Shown piece after piece: positions 12,345-24,562 of a stretch of 64,000 bases of DNA. Origin of the DNA: Anseranas semipalmata (lineage: Eukaryota > Chordata > Aves > Anseriformes > Anseranatidae). A program made the position numbers and the translations under genes. Location of the stretch: contig VXAA01004301.1 of the NCBI GenBank assembly GCA_013399115.1, positions 249,230 to 313,229 on the forward strand. Reading direction: 5' to 3'. The notes under the pieces were generated by a model that saw nothing but the letters and a program-made list of their open reading frames with translations, made no database searches and was not told the origin of the DNA. Within the stretch, counting starts at the first letter, position 1. The number at the start of each line of letters is the position of its first letter.

Positions 12345-12430
12345 CCGGTCTAGCTACCAGCTGCACCATGGCTCTCTTGCAGGACTTGTGTGCCTCGGTT
12401 TCCCCATCTGTAGCAGCGTGACAACTGAAC
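12345..12430 (+). mobile_element. MIR-like SINE fragment
   Basis: The segment 'tgtgcctcggtttccccatc' at about 12389-12408 is nearly identical to the MIR core 'tgtgcctcagtttcc(c/t)catctgtaaaatg', and 'tctagctaccagctg...' precedes it. Only a core fragment survives, in plus orientation. Confidence 0.55.
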
Positions 12431-13030
12431 TGCCTTTCTTCAGCCTCTTGCCTTGTCCTTTTAGCCTGTGATGTGTTTAGGGTAATGAGTGGGGCTAGGG
12501 ATGTCCTTGTGCAAAAAGCTGCTCTCCTGGCTGGGAACTTGGGGCATAACAGTGAGCATAAAGTTATGTAAATACTGAAGTCAGGAAAAGGTCTTTATTG
12601 CATTCATGAGTCTACCCTAGAGGCTTTCTCTTTGGCCTAGATTTGATGAAAGCATTATCATCTGTGTTGCACAGACCTCCAGAGCTTTACAGTAGCTATG
12701 TCTAGTGGGGAAATAAATTTCAAAAATAAAAAAAAATCCTGACACTGCAGTACTAGTAGCGGCAAAACTGTTGATGGTGTCAGTGGGAGTTGTTCCGTGT
12801 GCCTGTGGTGCGGAGCAAAGTTGAAATTGCCTGATATTAGTGGTGGCTGTAAAATAACAGCGAGTTACCTGTAAATCATGCCTGGCATTCAGATCTGCGC
12901 CTCCTGGCCCGAAAGATTGCAATGCTTGCTACCAAGGGAAATACCTGCCTTCTGAAGTTACAGAAATGTGGTAATTTAGAAGGGAAACCGAGCTCACAAA
13001 AGCTGAAGCTGATGCCCGGGCCGGGCTGTC

Positions 13031-13175
13031 ACTCACCGGGGCAGCGCTCCCACACAAAGCCCTGCCAACAAAGGCAGCCTTGCAGGGCGCTGCGGTGCAT
13101 CGCCTCGCGCCGCATCCCCCGGCCCCCCCAGCTCGCCGCGGAAAAGGTGCCCCTTTGTGCTGCAGAGAGGTTTAG
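13031..13175 (-). promoter_or_regulatory. CpG island-like patch with a consensus minus-strand splice donor
   Basis: About 15 CpGs fall in 150 bases (the densest part is 13085-13142), far above the surroundings. On the minus strand the sequence ...GCTGCCCCG ends at 13037 and is followed by GTGAGTGAC (13036 downward), a consensus donor. Within the putative minus-strand first exon an ATG near 13114 opens a frame (MRREAMHRSALQG...) that runs to the donor, about 26 codons. This fits the 5' end of a minus-strand transcript, coding or not. No downstream partner exon was identified, so this remains a candidate. Confidence 0.33.
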
Positions 13176-14529
13176 AAGGAGGATTCGCAGAGCACCAGTA
13201 AGCTATACCAGGGACATCTCAACTGTAATTAAATCCTTTATTCATTTTTCTCCCAGTACAGGCCGTATTAGTAGCCAAATGGCATATTCTGTTAAAGGGC
13301 ATAAACAATATTTAAACAATGATTGGGCTTAAATGTAAGTCTACGAATCCAGGCGGCTTGGGTTGATTTGCTTCCAGTGCCAAAAAAAGAAGAGATGTTG
13401 TGGCTGGGGTTAAAGGAAGGTCGCCTTTGCTATTCGGGACTGCAGCTGGACTGGAGCAGGCTTTCCAGCTCTGCCCAGTAATGTCTCTTTGACCCCAAAA
13501 ATGCAGCCTCGGCGTGTGAACGCCTTTCGCGCCACACGCAGCGGGGCAGGGGAGATTCCCTGCCTGGGCAGGGCTCCCACCGTGTGCCATGGCTGAGCGA
13601 AGGGGCCAATGCTTTTGTGTGTGTCCCACGTGAGGCTGCTAGCACGTGAATTCTCCAAATCACAGTTTCAACATATTTTTCAAGCACATACTATGGCTTG
13701 CCCGCAGTGTGTTCGGGTCAGCGTAGGGATGACCAGGTGAAATCCTCAGCTTTGATTATGAAGATGAACTTAAAAAGCTTGAGATAACCCTCCTGGTCTT
13801 TGTGTCTATGACTCCTGCAATAATCTAAGATGTTTTCCAGTGGAGTTGGTGGTTTACTCTGGGAGGGGCTGTGGCTTTCGGAGAACAGCAGGTTCTCCTT
13901 CTACCTTTTCTAAATTGCCTTTAATTACAAAACTCACTAAGTAGCCAGCAACAGCGAAATCCCCAGGAGTTCCAAATAGCTGCCATGCGTCTTTCTCTCA
14001 CACTTACAGGGATTTAGGATGTCTGCCAAAGGCACACAGCAATAAAGAAGCTTAAAAGTATTAAATGAAATGGAGTGCCATCAAAGCTTGCGGTGGCTTC
14101 TCCTCTAGTCCTGTTGCTTTTCAGGGTTTTTCTCCCTGTCCTAGTGCACCCTGCCTTCATGCTCTTTTCTTCTGTTTGTAATCGTTTGTTCTTTATTTTC
14201 TCTCTCTTCTTTCTTTTGGGGGAGAAATAGGCAAACCGAGGGAGCCCAGCCAGCTATCTACATGGTGTCCTTCGATGTTGCTACGTCTTGTCACACATAT
14301 ATAGCCCTTTGCTTTCCCTCATTCACTGCTTTGTCCCTTCCCTCCCTCAGATCTCCATCTCCCATGCTCCATCTCTGCAGACATTTTATGTTGCCCTCCG
14401 TCTTTTGTCCTGCAGATATTTTCCTTAGTTTAGGGCCGCTAAAACTGACATTGGCTGCATGCAGGGTTTGTGAGAGAGTGGCTGGTAGGTTTGCACTCGC
14501 ATTTCTTCGAGTCGTCTGTTGGAAAACCC

Positions 14530-14543
14530 TGTGTGTGTGTGTG
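14530..14543. repeat. (TG)n microsatellite, short
   Basis: Seven uninterrupted TG units. Confidence 0.75.
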
Positions 14544-14611
14544 ATGAGCTGTAACTGATTGGCCTTGCTTCCCAGGCCTCGCAGTGCTGCGGCTGCTCCC
14601 AGCCATGCTCT

Positions 14612-14760
14612 GTTATATGCAATTACCGTGATTACATGGGCAGTTGTGGTAATTGTGCAGTGTACAGATGACTCATTAGTTCTGCAATTATGCATTTTCC
14701 TGAAGAGTTACTGTGGATGGTGGCCTGATAATAGTTTGGCAGGCTGAAGTCTGACCTTTG
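14612..14760. promoter_or_regulatory. Candidate enhancer / conserved non-coding element
   Basis: Transcription-factor-like words are dense here. An inverted pair of homeodomain sites, caattacc (14620-14627) and ggtaattg (14648-14655), has a 20-base spacer. A RUNX-like tgtggt (14645-14650) overlaps the second arm. A perfect AP-1 word tgactca lies at 14669-14675, and a POU-like aattatgcat follows at about 14686-14695. No repeat family is recognised. This is motif reading only; conservation cannot be tested here. Confidence 0.3.
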
Positions 14761-16046
14761 CTTGTTTATCACCTTGGTATGAGTGGCTTAAAAAGGAAGG
14801 CAAAGCAGTTCTTTTCAGCACCGAAAATGAAGCATTTTTGCTCAGACTGAAACTCAGGCCACCGACAGTTGTCACAGCTGTCCTGCAGAGCAGCTTCACA
14901 CGAGCATGCAGATAAGAGGGCCGGATGCGGCCCCTGTTCGGAGAGGTATGTGCGCCTTGCTCAGGGCACTTGAGTCGTCCCACTGAAGTCAATGGAGCTA
15001 TTTCTGTTATTAAAGATCAGCAGTGACTTAAGTACCTTGCTGAATGGTGGCACCTACGGGGGGTGACAGATTTTCTTCCTGAAACAGTAGGCTTTCTTAT
15101 GCTACAGCTGTCGCTGGATGTGAAGTCACACTTTGTCTAACATTGCTGCAGGAGGGGATTGGAAGGTGCCCATATTTACCTTCCCAGCTGTTACATCGCA
15201 CCAACTGTATGGGAGAAACAGGAAAAACAAAAGCTCAACACAAAAGATTTCGGAGCCTGTCATCCATATTTCCCCAATTGATGGCCTGAGTGCATCTCCC
15301 TGCTCCTGTATGAGAGCAGGAGGGGAGAGATTAGTCAGGTTACAATCCCTTTGAAGCGAAGAGCAGACCTGTGCAAAGATGCTCCTTGATCAAAAGGATG
15401 CAGCGATAAGATAGGAGACACTGAAGTCTGGAGAGGTGGTACAGACACCTGTATCCAAATGGGAACAGAGCTAAATGTCCCAGCTGATGCAAAGGTTTGT
15501 TGCTCATCTGATAAGCAGGGAAAATGGAAAACAACTGCACGCACCTATTTGCAGGCACAATTGAGCTGTAGTATCGTAAAGGAGTTTGAGTCAGTCTTTT
15601 CCAGAGTGGGATTTCAGACTGCAGTTAGGTCAGACAGAGGAGCTCTAGTGAGGAAGTGGAAAATCATCATCGGGTTTGTAAATTGTATCTGATTGAAGGA
15701 AAAAAGAAAAACTGAATAATTTTTCAAAACTTCTTTCTACCTTCATCTGAAATGGAGAGGTGAGAACATGATAAAGGCTTATTTCAAGCAAGTTTCCATT
15801 TTACATGAGTGGTCAGGAGCATGAGAAGATTACTGCTTTATCTGGGCTAGGTTTGTTGCTTTCAGAATACTGTGCTCAACATTTGCAGGTTTAACAATTT
15901 CTGGCCAGGGTTTTTTAGAAGATGTTGGAAGGTTTCTCTAGCTATTTTGAGTGTATGCAGTGATTCAGGGCTTGCTTTGGTTGTAGATTTCAAGCTCTCT
16001 TTTCCAGTGAAGGGTCAATATCTTAATGGTACAACCCAATGATTAA

Positions 16047-16061
16047 AAATAATAATAATAA
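16047..16061. repeat. (AAT)n microsatellite, short
   Basis: Five AAT units in an A-rich context. Confidence 0.75.
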
Positions 16062-16302
16062 AGGATAAAATGATGTTTTTCTTCCTGGTTTTGAAAATTA
16101 AAGGGGTACATTTAGGGAACCCAAACAACTATCTGTGTTCTTTGATGTTGTATTTCTTTTCATGCATACAAATGTATTCCTGTGTACATAAAATAAGGTT
16201 TACTGGTTTTTGTTTGAAAATTAACCTAAGATATTCCACACCACATCATGAAAAATAAGATATTTGGCATTAATAGAATCCCCTGCAATTCTCACTATGG
16301 AA

Positions 16303-16328
16303 AAACATTTCATTAACATGAAATGTTT
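16303..16328. repeat. Inverted repeat, 11-bp arms, 4-nt loop
   Basis: The arm aaacatttcat (16303-16313) and its exact reverse complement atgaaatgttt (16318-16328) flank the loop taac. It is AT-rich, so chance formation is quite possible. Confidence 0.6.
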
Positions 16329-17929
16329 CAGAATAGACTGAATTTCATCTTCTACTGGAAATGCTTCTAAGCTTTTCTGACCAGCTTTTATTAACTTACA
16401 TCCATTAAAAAAATCATGCTACAGTTTTCCACGTTATAAAGCTTACAACAACTGTCAGCAATGCCCTGTTATTCCAGAATACAATTAAATGAAAGGAATG
16501 GAAGGAAAATAGAAACTTGAAGATAATTTGCAGGGAGAAAACGTCTGGCAAATCAAACCTAGATTTATTTTTCGAGTAAAGGATTGGTTGATTTATTATT
16601 ATTTGTTTGTATACTGAGAAACCTGGACCAGGGCCTCCAGCAGAGCCCTCTTGTGGATGCTGCTCTACACGTGGTGCACTTCCAGCATAAGTCCGGTTAG
16701 AAAGATGGGGGAGAAAAATTCTCTGATCCAGAAAAATTAGGGAATCAGCAATTGCTGGCAATTATGTTAAATGAGATACTGCACTATTTTTCCCATTAGC
16801 ATCTCTTCCAGTTCACAGAGCCATCTGAAATGGCTTTACAAGATGATTAGAAGTGAAAATAATAACCTGTGGACATATTTAAGAGAATATTTTTGACCGT
16901 TCCTCCATTTTTAATGGAAATTACTATTAGTATTTCTTAAGCTGCAGAAGGGCTTCTGCATGTTCAGTATGTTACACGCACATGGGGAAAGTATACTGAA
17001 ATTTTATATCTTCATCAGTGTAAATAAGCATGAGTGGTGATCCATTGACCTCGGTTTTCCATATCTGGTCATCTAGCTTTTGCTTCCAATTTGGGTTCTG
17101 TATTTGGACAAAGGAAAATGATTTTTAGCAAATTTTCCTTATCCTTTGGGAAAATTATCATAACTCCATGTCCAACTGGAATGATTTTTTAATGCTTCTA
17201 GGTTTTCTTTATTAGAATTTCTACACAAGTTAATCTGCTTTTATGAACAATTTACAATTCCCTACGTACAAATGTGAGCAATTAGGAGCTTTTCCCAAGG
17301 GTCTTCTGTTGCTTCTCTTGTTAATTCTTGGCTTTATGCATCTTCCCTATCTTCCTAGCCTTTTCTCCATGAGTTCAAATCTGTGTCTCTGAGTTTTGGC
17401 CAGAAGTACCAGCCCTTCCCTTATTCTCTTCTTCGGGGAGAGAGACAGAGAGAGACGCACCACCTCTGCTCAATGCCCTAACTCCTTCTGGGCGCCTGAC
17501 AGCCTCACCGGCACCTCTTTAGGAAAAGGTCTGCCTGGGTAAGCCAGCTGTGACAGCACCTAAAACTAGTGAGCAATCTGTTCACTTCCTAAAAATCCTT
17601 CTCTATTTCGAGCCTTTTTGCTCCAGCCTACATTTTCTCTCTGTGCTAATTCTTTTGCTGAAAACAGGGAAAGATATTTTGTAAAATGAAAAGTTTTTGT
17701 CTGCATCCGGCGTTAGCCTGTCTGTGAATCACAAGGTACTAAGACATTTTCGTGGTAGACATATCTTCCCTCCAATCTTTATCCCCATGGATATGTACTA
17801 ATCATTTGGTTGTTGAAGCCCTGACTTTTTGGCTCCCCCAGTATCAACTGACAAAAGACACACATTAGTATTATCCCAGATTGTGTCTGTCACCCAAGGT
17901 CACGCAAGATAAGCCGCCAGCTGTCTGCT

Positions 17930-18140
17930 CCACCAAGGCACGGTACATTGGACATTAATTAAACTGCATTCAATACGGTTCAGATTGATTCAGGATGCCA
18001 AGATGCCTCGGCTGAGTTGTGCAAAATGTATTAACTCAAATTGCTCTGCCAGTACAAAATGCATTACAGCAGCATCGAAATATTTTCAGAATCCGAGACA
18101 TGAGGTTTAATAAATTAGAGGATAACCAGATAATTGATTT
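17930..18140. promoter_or_regulatory. Candidate conserved non-coding element
   Basis: The tract is non-repetitive with balanced composition and contains the homeodomain palindrome ttaattaa (17955-17962), PBX/homeodomain-like agattgattc, and several words of the form taataaattagag and gataattgattt. It has no open frame of interest. It resembles the style of developmental enhancers in vertebrate gene deserts, but this rests on appearance only. Confidence 0.25.
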
Positions 18141-18949
18141 CTGACGTATTAGAGAATGGATCTAAGTGCCTAAAGGGGTAGGTATTTGACCAAGACAATG
18201 CTTATTTTTCTGTGGATGAAAAACCTGGTTCATAACAGCCAAAAGCTGAGTATCCCTGGATCATGAGAAGTCAAGTAGTCATCTAGAATTCTGCAAAATA
18301 ATTTTCATTTTTATTTCAGGTAACTAAGCACGAAAGCAATTTGCTGTCCTCTTTATTTTTTATTTTTTTTAATTCTTGTGGAAGTATCAAATTATATGTC
18401 TGCCTCTAAATGAACAGCAGCCATGGTAAGGGAAAAAAAAATACTGTTTTTGCCAGGAAATGTCATCTTTGCTGTGGAAATGCTTAAGTTTCTCCGTGAA
18501 AATGGAATTTCCCTTCAGAAGTAATTTAGGAAAGAAAAATAACAGTTTTGTCCAGTGGCTGGAATTATACCACCTTCCATGTGAAAAGCTTTTTGGCATT
18601 AAGTCTTCACCACAGAAAGCTGAACAGAGCCCTGAGGAAACCCAACAGTTGTTCCTGACATGAAAACAACTTCCCGGTTCAAGGAGGGTTTGAGTGCCTG
18701 TTCACATCAATCTATGTCATGAAGTCTTCAGGCTTAATTTTTATTGAAAGCATAAAAGAAAGGCAAATGTTGAACAGGTGTAGTCACTATGCTCATCCCA
18801 TAGGCTAACAAATAACGTATCGATGAGGATGTGCTGGGTTCCGTCATGGGGCTACAGGGCAAGGAGGACGTACCCTGCAGTACCCTTCATCTACCAATTA
18901 TTAACACCATTACAGCTGGCCCTGAAGGCTCCAAGAGATAAAAGTCATG

Positions 18950-19175
18950 CCATAGTAATAGCTGACATACAAACGGTCCTTGTCCCCTAAAAACCTGGCA
19001 GACTAACACAGCAGGCAAATAACAGGAGAAAGAAAGTATTACTGTTATCGGTGTGTAGGTGGAAGGGGAGCACCAAAAGCTTCATGGATTCGTCTTGAAG
19101 GCAGAGCTGGCCACAGGACCTGGATTACCAAGGTGCCGCCTGACTCTAAGTTCAGATGCCTTGCACTTGACTCTG
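18950..19175 (-). mobile_element. Amniote MIR-type SINE relic
   Basis: Read on +, the segment follows the complement of an amniote MIR: 'acggtccttgtcccctaaaa' (compare 'atggtccctgtccccaaaag'), 'ctggcagactaacacagcag' (compare 'cttgcaatctaagtaggcaa'), 'gaaagtattactgttatc' (compare 'gaagtattattatcccc'), then 'ggcagagctggccacagg' and 'gactctaagttcagatgcct'. The order is preserved over more than 200 bases, which makes chance unlikely despite heavy divergence. Confidence 0.55.
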
Positions 19176-21408
19176 GATTTTCTGGTACCATCTGTTCATC
19201 TTCCTCAAGAATTGGCCTGAACAGCTAAAACATGCTTTGTAATTTTTTTTATGCAACTCATTAACGCAATAACTACCCCTGCTGCTATCCTGTCAGTCCC
19301 AGTTCCCTTGACGTTTTCTGTGTCCTTCAGAGGAAAAACCCGCAGCCGAAGGAACGAACGTTTTGGATGTTTCCACACTAAAAAGCTTTCCTGAAACGTA
19401 GAGCTCTTATGATAACAGTATAATCTGCACATCCTGATGGCTTTACTCCCTGCCTCTTTCCCTGGCCTGTCCAGATGTCCCTACTTGCTGCTATAAATGA
19501 AGGTTATTACTCCCACACTGACATTAGCCATTGATTGAAGTGTGCTTTTCCAAGCTGGAGGGAGGAGGAAATAGCAGAGAGCAATAAAGCCATAGTTCAT
19601 GGTGTTAAAGCAGTGCAACATCTCACTAAGAACCAGGTGTGAGCTGAATGGACTGAATAATAGGCCCTAGTTAGCACTTTGTGAGCACTCTGCGTAATAA
19701 AGTTAAGACAGGAGGCTGGCAATCAGCATCACGCATTCATCTAGCACAGCCGGATCAGAAAATCTAGGATGGAAGCATCAATTATGTGTCCAGAGTTAAG
19801 TCCACAAACCCTTCAGTCCAAACCCAGCTTTCAACCTTCCAGTTTTCTTCAAAGCAGTAAGATTTTCCTCTGAACCTAACTGCACTGTAAGAGAGAGAAA
19901 AAAAATCTGGAGTTTTTCTCCAAACTAATCTCATCTCCACGTTTCAAATTACAGTGTTCTTACATGAAAAAGTAGCATTTTGTGATTCTTTGGCACCCTT
20001 ACTGTTCAGAAAGGAAATTCAATGGGAACTTCAGCATTCACATACAAGTAGATGTGTGTAATCATACAGTAACTCTGACTTTTTTTCCACCCTAAACCAC
20101 AAAGGTATTAGCACTTCAGACCGAATTTCAAGTGTTGAAGCTGCTGTGGAAAGACTGAGACCCTGTTTACAAGAAGGCAATGAACTCTGCTATAATTTTA
20201 TCAGAATAATAACCTGGGAATAACGGGGGCATACTTTGCTGCACCAGTATAGCTATTTGGGTGCAAATTTCCTTATTGGAAGTCATCATCCTCAATTTTC
20301 AGAAGGGACCGGTCCTCTGGGGATGCCAGCGAGAGGGGGAGCCCCACAGCAGCAGTGAGAGTGGTGGGGTCCAGCCGAGGAGCCCCCAACCCTCTAGAGC
20401 TGAGCAGCCCTGCAGGGCAGCGGGCATTAGAGGACCCTGGCTCCGCCAAGCCCATGAGGTGTTATGCTTGTAAAGCAGCTGTGATGTATTCCAATTTAGC
20501 ATTGAAGTCCTTAAAATTTTATGAACATAAAGCTTGAAGGACGGAAGTTTTAAACTGGCTGAGGTCTCTGCTGTTTTACCATTATAAGCATGGAAGTATT
20601 CATGGCTTAGATCAGTCCCCACTGAAGAGGACAAGTCCTAAAGTCCAGGCTGCTCACAAGAGCCTACTTTATTATTTTAGATGTTTTGTCTTCGCGCCTT
20701 CTTTCTCAGCAGTTCGTGCTCCATAATCTTATGTGAGAATCTGCTTCTGTATGAGAACAAACTTAATGCTGACCCATGCTCACAAATTCTGCAGTTTTAC
20801 TGCTGGGATCTGGTATCTGTGCTTGCTCAGAAGAAGTATGAATTTGCTGATATTCTGGGAATATTGCAGAGACAGGAATTTTAATAGCGGTTTTGGCTAG
20901 AGCTGGAGTTATGCTTCCTGGGTGCAATAAAGATGGCAAAGAGTTTCTGTAGGTCTCTGAGTGTCTGAGTTCTGGCCTAGACAATTACATCAGTGCTGTT
21001 GCTATTTCTTGTTCTGATAATGGTATGGGTATCTTTTTCCATCTAATATTTAAATGCAAGTAAGGAAAACAAAAAAAGTAGCATCTCCTCTGCTCTACAT
21101 CTGTACTGTTAGAGATGAATCAGGTTCCGTGGGAGCTCTGCAAGTCCCGAGTGGCATGTGTCAGCCATGTTCTTGTGTTAGGTTTACTCATCTGTAAACA
21201 CACGACACAGCTGTTTACTCTGATAATTAACACACAAAGAGTTTTAAATCTCAGCCTGGTGCTTTGACTCTCCAGTTCTGCATGTGTTATCTACAAGGAG
21301 TCACCTTTCAGAGCAAGAAATGCCCCGTGTGATGGTGATGAGTTTTAAAGTGTCAAGTGATCATTTCCAAGTTGCCACAAAAGGAGCATCCTGGGGCGGG
21401 GACTAAGA

Positions 21409-21431
21409 TTTTTTTATTTTATTTTATTTTT
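21409..21431. repeat. (ATTTT)n short tandem repeat
   Basis: About four units of ATTTT with a longer first T run. Confidence 0.75.
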
Positions 21432-23623
21432 GCTTAGCACTGCATGTAGCACAGAGCTGCCCAGAAAGCAGAGTCTCTGGTTAGTGAGAAACAGGCAGTT
21501 ATCAGCAGACATTGGGTAGCTGCTCCTGGGTCAGAAGTACAGGAGAGAAAAGGTCAGGATTAGTTCATATTTCTTTTGTCCTGGAACTAAGCAGGCATAT
21601 TCATTCTCCTGCGTTTGATGCTTCCGGCCACGGACCGTGGGATTTGCAACTGATGGCACGATGTCACTCAGGCACTAATTCAGTCATCATTTGGGCAAAT
21701 GCAGTCTTACCAAGTGATGCGAAGCTGATGAACCAGCTCTGCCACAATGCTGATACACGTGTCTGAGCAGCCAGCTGGTATTAGTTGCAAGTACTTGTGT
21801 CAGATGCTAGATATCAGATGCTGCTGGGAGCAGTCAAAAGACAAAACTATACTATATTTCTATACCACTATACTGTATTTCACACTGAAGAAATCAAATC
21901 ACAAGAAGCAAGGAATACAAATAAAAGGGGAGCGTACATCTGTTATACAACTGGGATTGGCATTCATCTTAACTTTGTTCTGAACTTCATACCATTGGCA
22001 CAGGAGATGATGTACACCTACTGTGCCAAAACTGCATCAAATGGGAAACATGACTGATTCAGCCATACAGTCACCCCTTCAGAGACAGCAATTTCCAAGC
22101 ACCGCAGCTGTTGGTAATGAAATCTGATCATCCAGCAGTAACCTCATCACCTCACTACGTGTACTTTGCAGCCTCACTAGTCCTCGTCCCTTCAATAGCA
22201 CCTACTCCCACAGCCCATACATGTGTGCACCACAACTATCACCCAAGACATTCAGGTCAGTCTTGTACAACCTCACACGTATTTGTATCTTACAACATGT
22301 TGTAGCAATTCTCCCAGCCCTTGTTTCTCTACCCAGCAATGCATGTATGCATTTCCCTGTACTCACTTGCCAGAGCAGCCAGGACCACACTCGTGCCTCT
22401 TCACAACCCCTTTGCTGAGCGTTTATAACTTCTGCATGCACTTATCCACCCACACAGCGCACAAATTATCTTAAGCAGCAATTTCTGTTAAAAGCATCTC
22501 AGAGCAGTAATCCAATTCATTTAATTAACAAAGGTGGAAGATTGTTACTTAATTTTTACTTCTGAGGACAACTCTTCTACATACAATTGGCACCTCTTCC
22601 TCTACTATCAGTGTTTACTTTTTTCCTGAAAACCCTGGCCAATGCAAAATGAAATTTCCTTCTCTGCTCACAATGTGCTGGATCACAGGATACCAGAGTA
22701 CCAGGGGGACTTTGTTCCAGGGATCTCTGTAGTTTTATTTCTTTACAAGCTGGCACTATGCTTGCTGTACGGGGTTAGCATCCACTAGACTTTCTCATGA
22801 CTATGTCTCTGGGCAATGGCACTTGATTTACAGATTTGTTTTTTTTTTTTAAAGACATTTTGAAGCAAGTCCCTGATTTTCATGAACCTCATCAGCAGAA
22901 TGATGCCCAGGAAAATATTTTGGCTGAAGTCTTCAGGAGTGCCATGGGATTTACACCCTTATTTCCACCTTGGTGCAAATTGAGTGCACTACTCCATAGG
23001 CTCTTTTGGAAATGAATCCCAGCTTTTTATATCAAACTCCAGGGCAGGATAAAGGCATAGGTACCCTCTGGCTTGGAAAGAACATGTATGAAATTGGCTT
23101 TCAGCCATATTACTGTATGAGCCTGGCCTAAGTAAACATCATTTAACTGGAAACTCTTCCCCAGAAGCAGGCATTGCCAAAATATTAAGATTCTGCCCAT
23201 ACCTTCAAGAGAATAGACAGTGATTTCTCCAGAGGATAAGGACTGACTTCAAGAGTATTTGGGCTAATGTTTGCCCAAAGGAACAGTTCAAAAAAATATA
23301 TTAGTTCAATAACTAATATTAATTGTCTGGTGGTATTTCCTATCTGTAGAAAAGTAAAAAATGCAATGTATTATTTACTCCTCCCCTCATAACGTTTGGA
23401 GGCATTAAAGAGTAGGCTGTGTCTGATCCTGTTGGTTACTCTTACAAGCAGAGCTAATGAGTACAGAGCTTGTATGGGCAAAAGGAGATCTGTGGGTGGC
23501 AGAACTTAGACCATGGCCCTGAACAGCAGAAGCTGTTTTGGCAAAGAAACTATTTTACCAGTATAAGTTGCACTTATGTGAAGAGCTACTCACACAGAGA
23601 CAGTGTTTAGAGGTCTGTTTTCT

Positions 23624-23642
23624 TGTTGTTGTTGTTGTTTTG
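23624..23642. repeat. (TTG)n microsatellite
   Basis: Six TTG units followed by a T-rich tail. Confidence 0.8.
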
Positions 23643-24531
23643 TTTTAACATGTTTCTACCCACTATAGCTTGTTATGCAACCCCATGCAGTGTAGGCCAT
23701 TCTTCCAGACTCACTCACTAGCCCCAGAATGGAGCAAGCAATATGGACAGGAGATAGTTCAGGACAACTGGGACTCCACTTCCGCACAGACATCACTCTT
23801 GTCTTCTCTCTCTACCCTAGCCGACATGTTTATGCCATCAGAGGTCTGTCATGTACACATGACCACAGAAATGTACCTCTTAAATCTAACCCAAAGCTTA
23901 AGAATTAGGAAATTAATCTTGGTGTTTTTCAGAAAGCACTGACAGCTTAACTCAAGTTGGACCTGCATGTTCTGTACTTTCTTTTCAAGCTCATCTTTCT
24001 CTAGGATCTCTTACAAAAAAACAGTTTAGCTGATTTCTCTTCACTGACTTCGGTAGAGTTTTTCTGGTGTGCATGAGCTCCATCCCTGTAAGTTGGAGGA
24101 ACCTCAGAAACAGTAATAAATTTGTTACTCTCTTGCAAGGTTTGGAAGAGCTGCCATAGTGGTTCAATCTCACCTGAAGTCTTTCCTTCAGTGATGGCCA
24201 ACAAATACTGAGTGAATCTTCTGTGGTAGATCCTTGTGGCATCTTCCAGTCAGCAGGTTAGGGGACAGCTGAGACAGAGGTTGTGCCTTAATAGTGAACA
24301 GCAGTGTCGTTTTCTGCGGATTTTCCATTCACATCCTTTGGCAAAAGTGTTTACAGAGCTTTCCAGGGTCACATAGGAAACTGATGGCCAAGACTTTAGT
24401 AGAAGTTGTACATTTTTCTCCCTGATTGCAAACACACTCAGTAGCCCTTTAGTGCTACCTTTGCTTTTGATTTTAAAGTGTGTATCTTATGGATGCATTA
24501 CTGGAAAAATTTGATTTTACTAGCCAGTAAA

Positions 24532-24562
24532 ATGTGTTAATCCAGTATTTGGATTAACACAT
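24532..24562. repeat. Perfect inverted repeat, 13-bp arms, 5-nt loop
   Basis: The arm atgtgttaatcca (24532-24544) and its exact reverse complement tggattaacacat (24550-24562) flank gtatt. It could form a stable small hairpin or be a dyad binding site; each arm contains TTAATCC, a bicoid/OTX-like homeodomain word (TAATCC/GGATTA), in opposite orientation. Confidence 0.75.

Larger units (their letters stand above)
13176..18949. other. Unique sequence with possible conserved non-coding segments; no gene seen
   Basis: No convincing exon is visible. Segments with dense homeodomain-type words and little repeat character lie at 13220-13330 (ctgtaattaaatcc, tttattcatt, aacaatatttaaacaatg), 14610-14760 and 17930-18140. 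The last two are listed separately. A TG run lies at 14530-14543 and an AAT run at 16047-16061. An 11-bp-arm hairpin lies at 16303-16328. A possible MIR scrap ('cacccaaggtcac') lies near 17890. Confidence 0.55.
19176..24480. other. Unique non-coding sequence, no gene seen
   Basis: Open frames are short and lack motifs. The stretch at 19540-19760 is non-repetitive and enhancer-like in texture, but I can only note it. An ATTTT run lies at 21409-21431, a T12 run at 22839-22850 and a (TTG)n run at 23624-23642. 22200-22480 is pyrimidine-rich with overlapping frames in both directions, which argues against coding. Confidence 0.55.

Noticed and set aside
17870..17925. Possible MIR scrap ('cacccaaggtcac')
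   Set aside because: Only a short core word matches and the neighbours do not follow the consensus.
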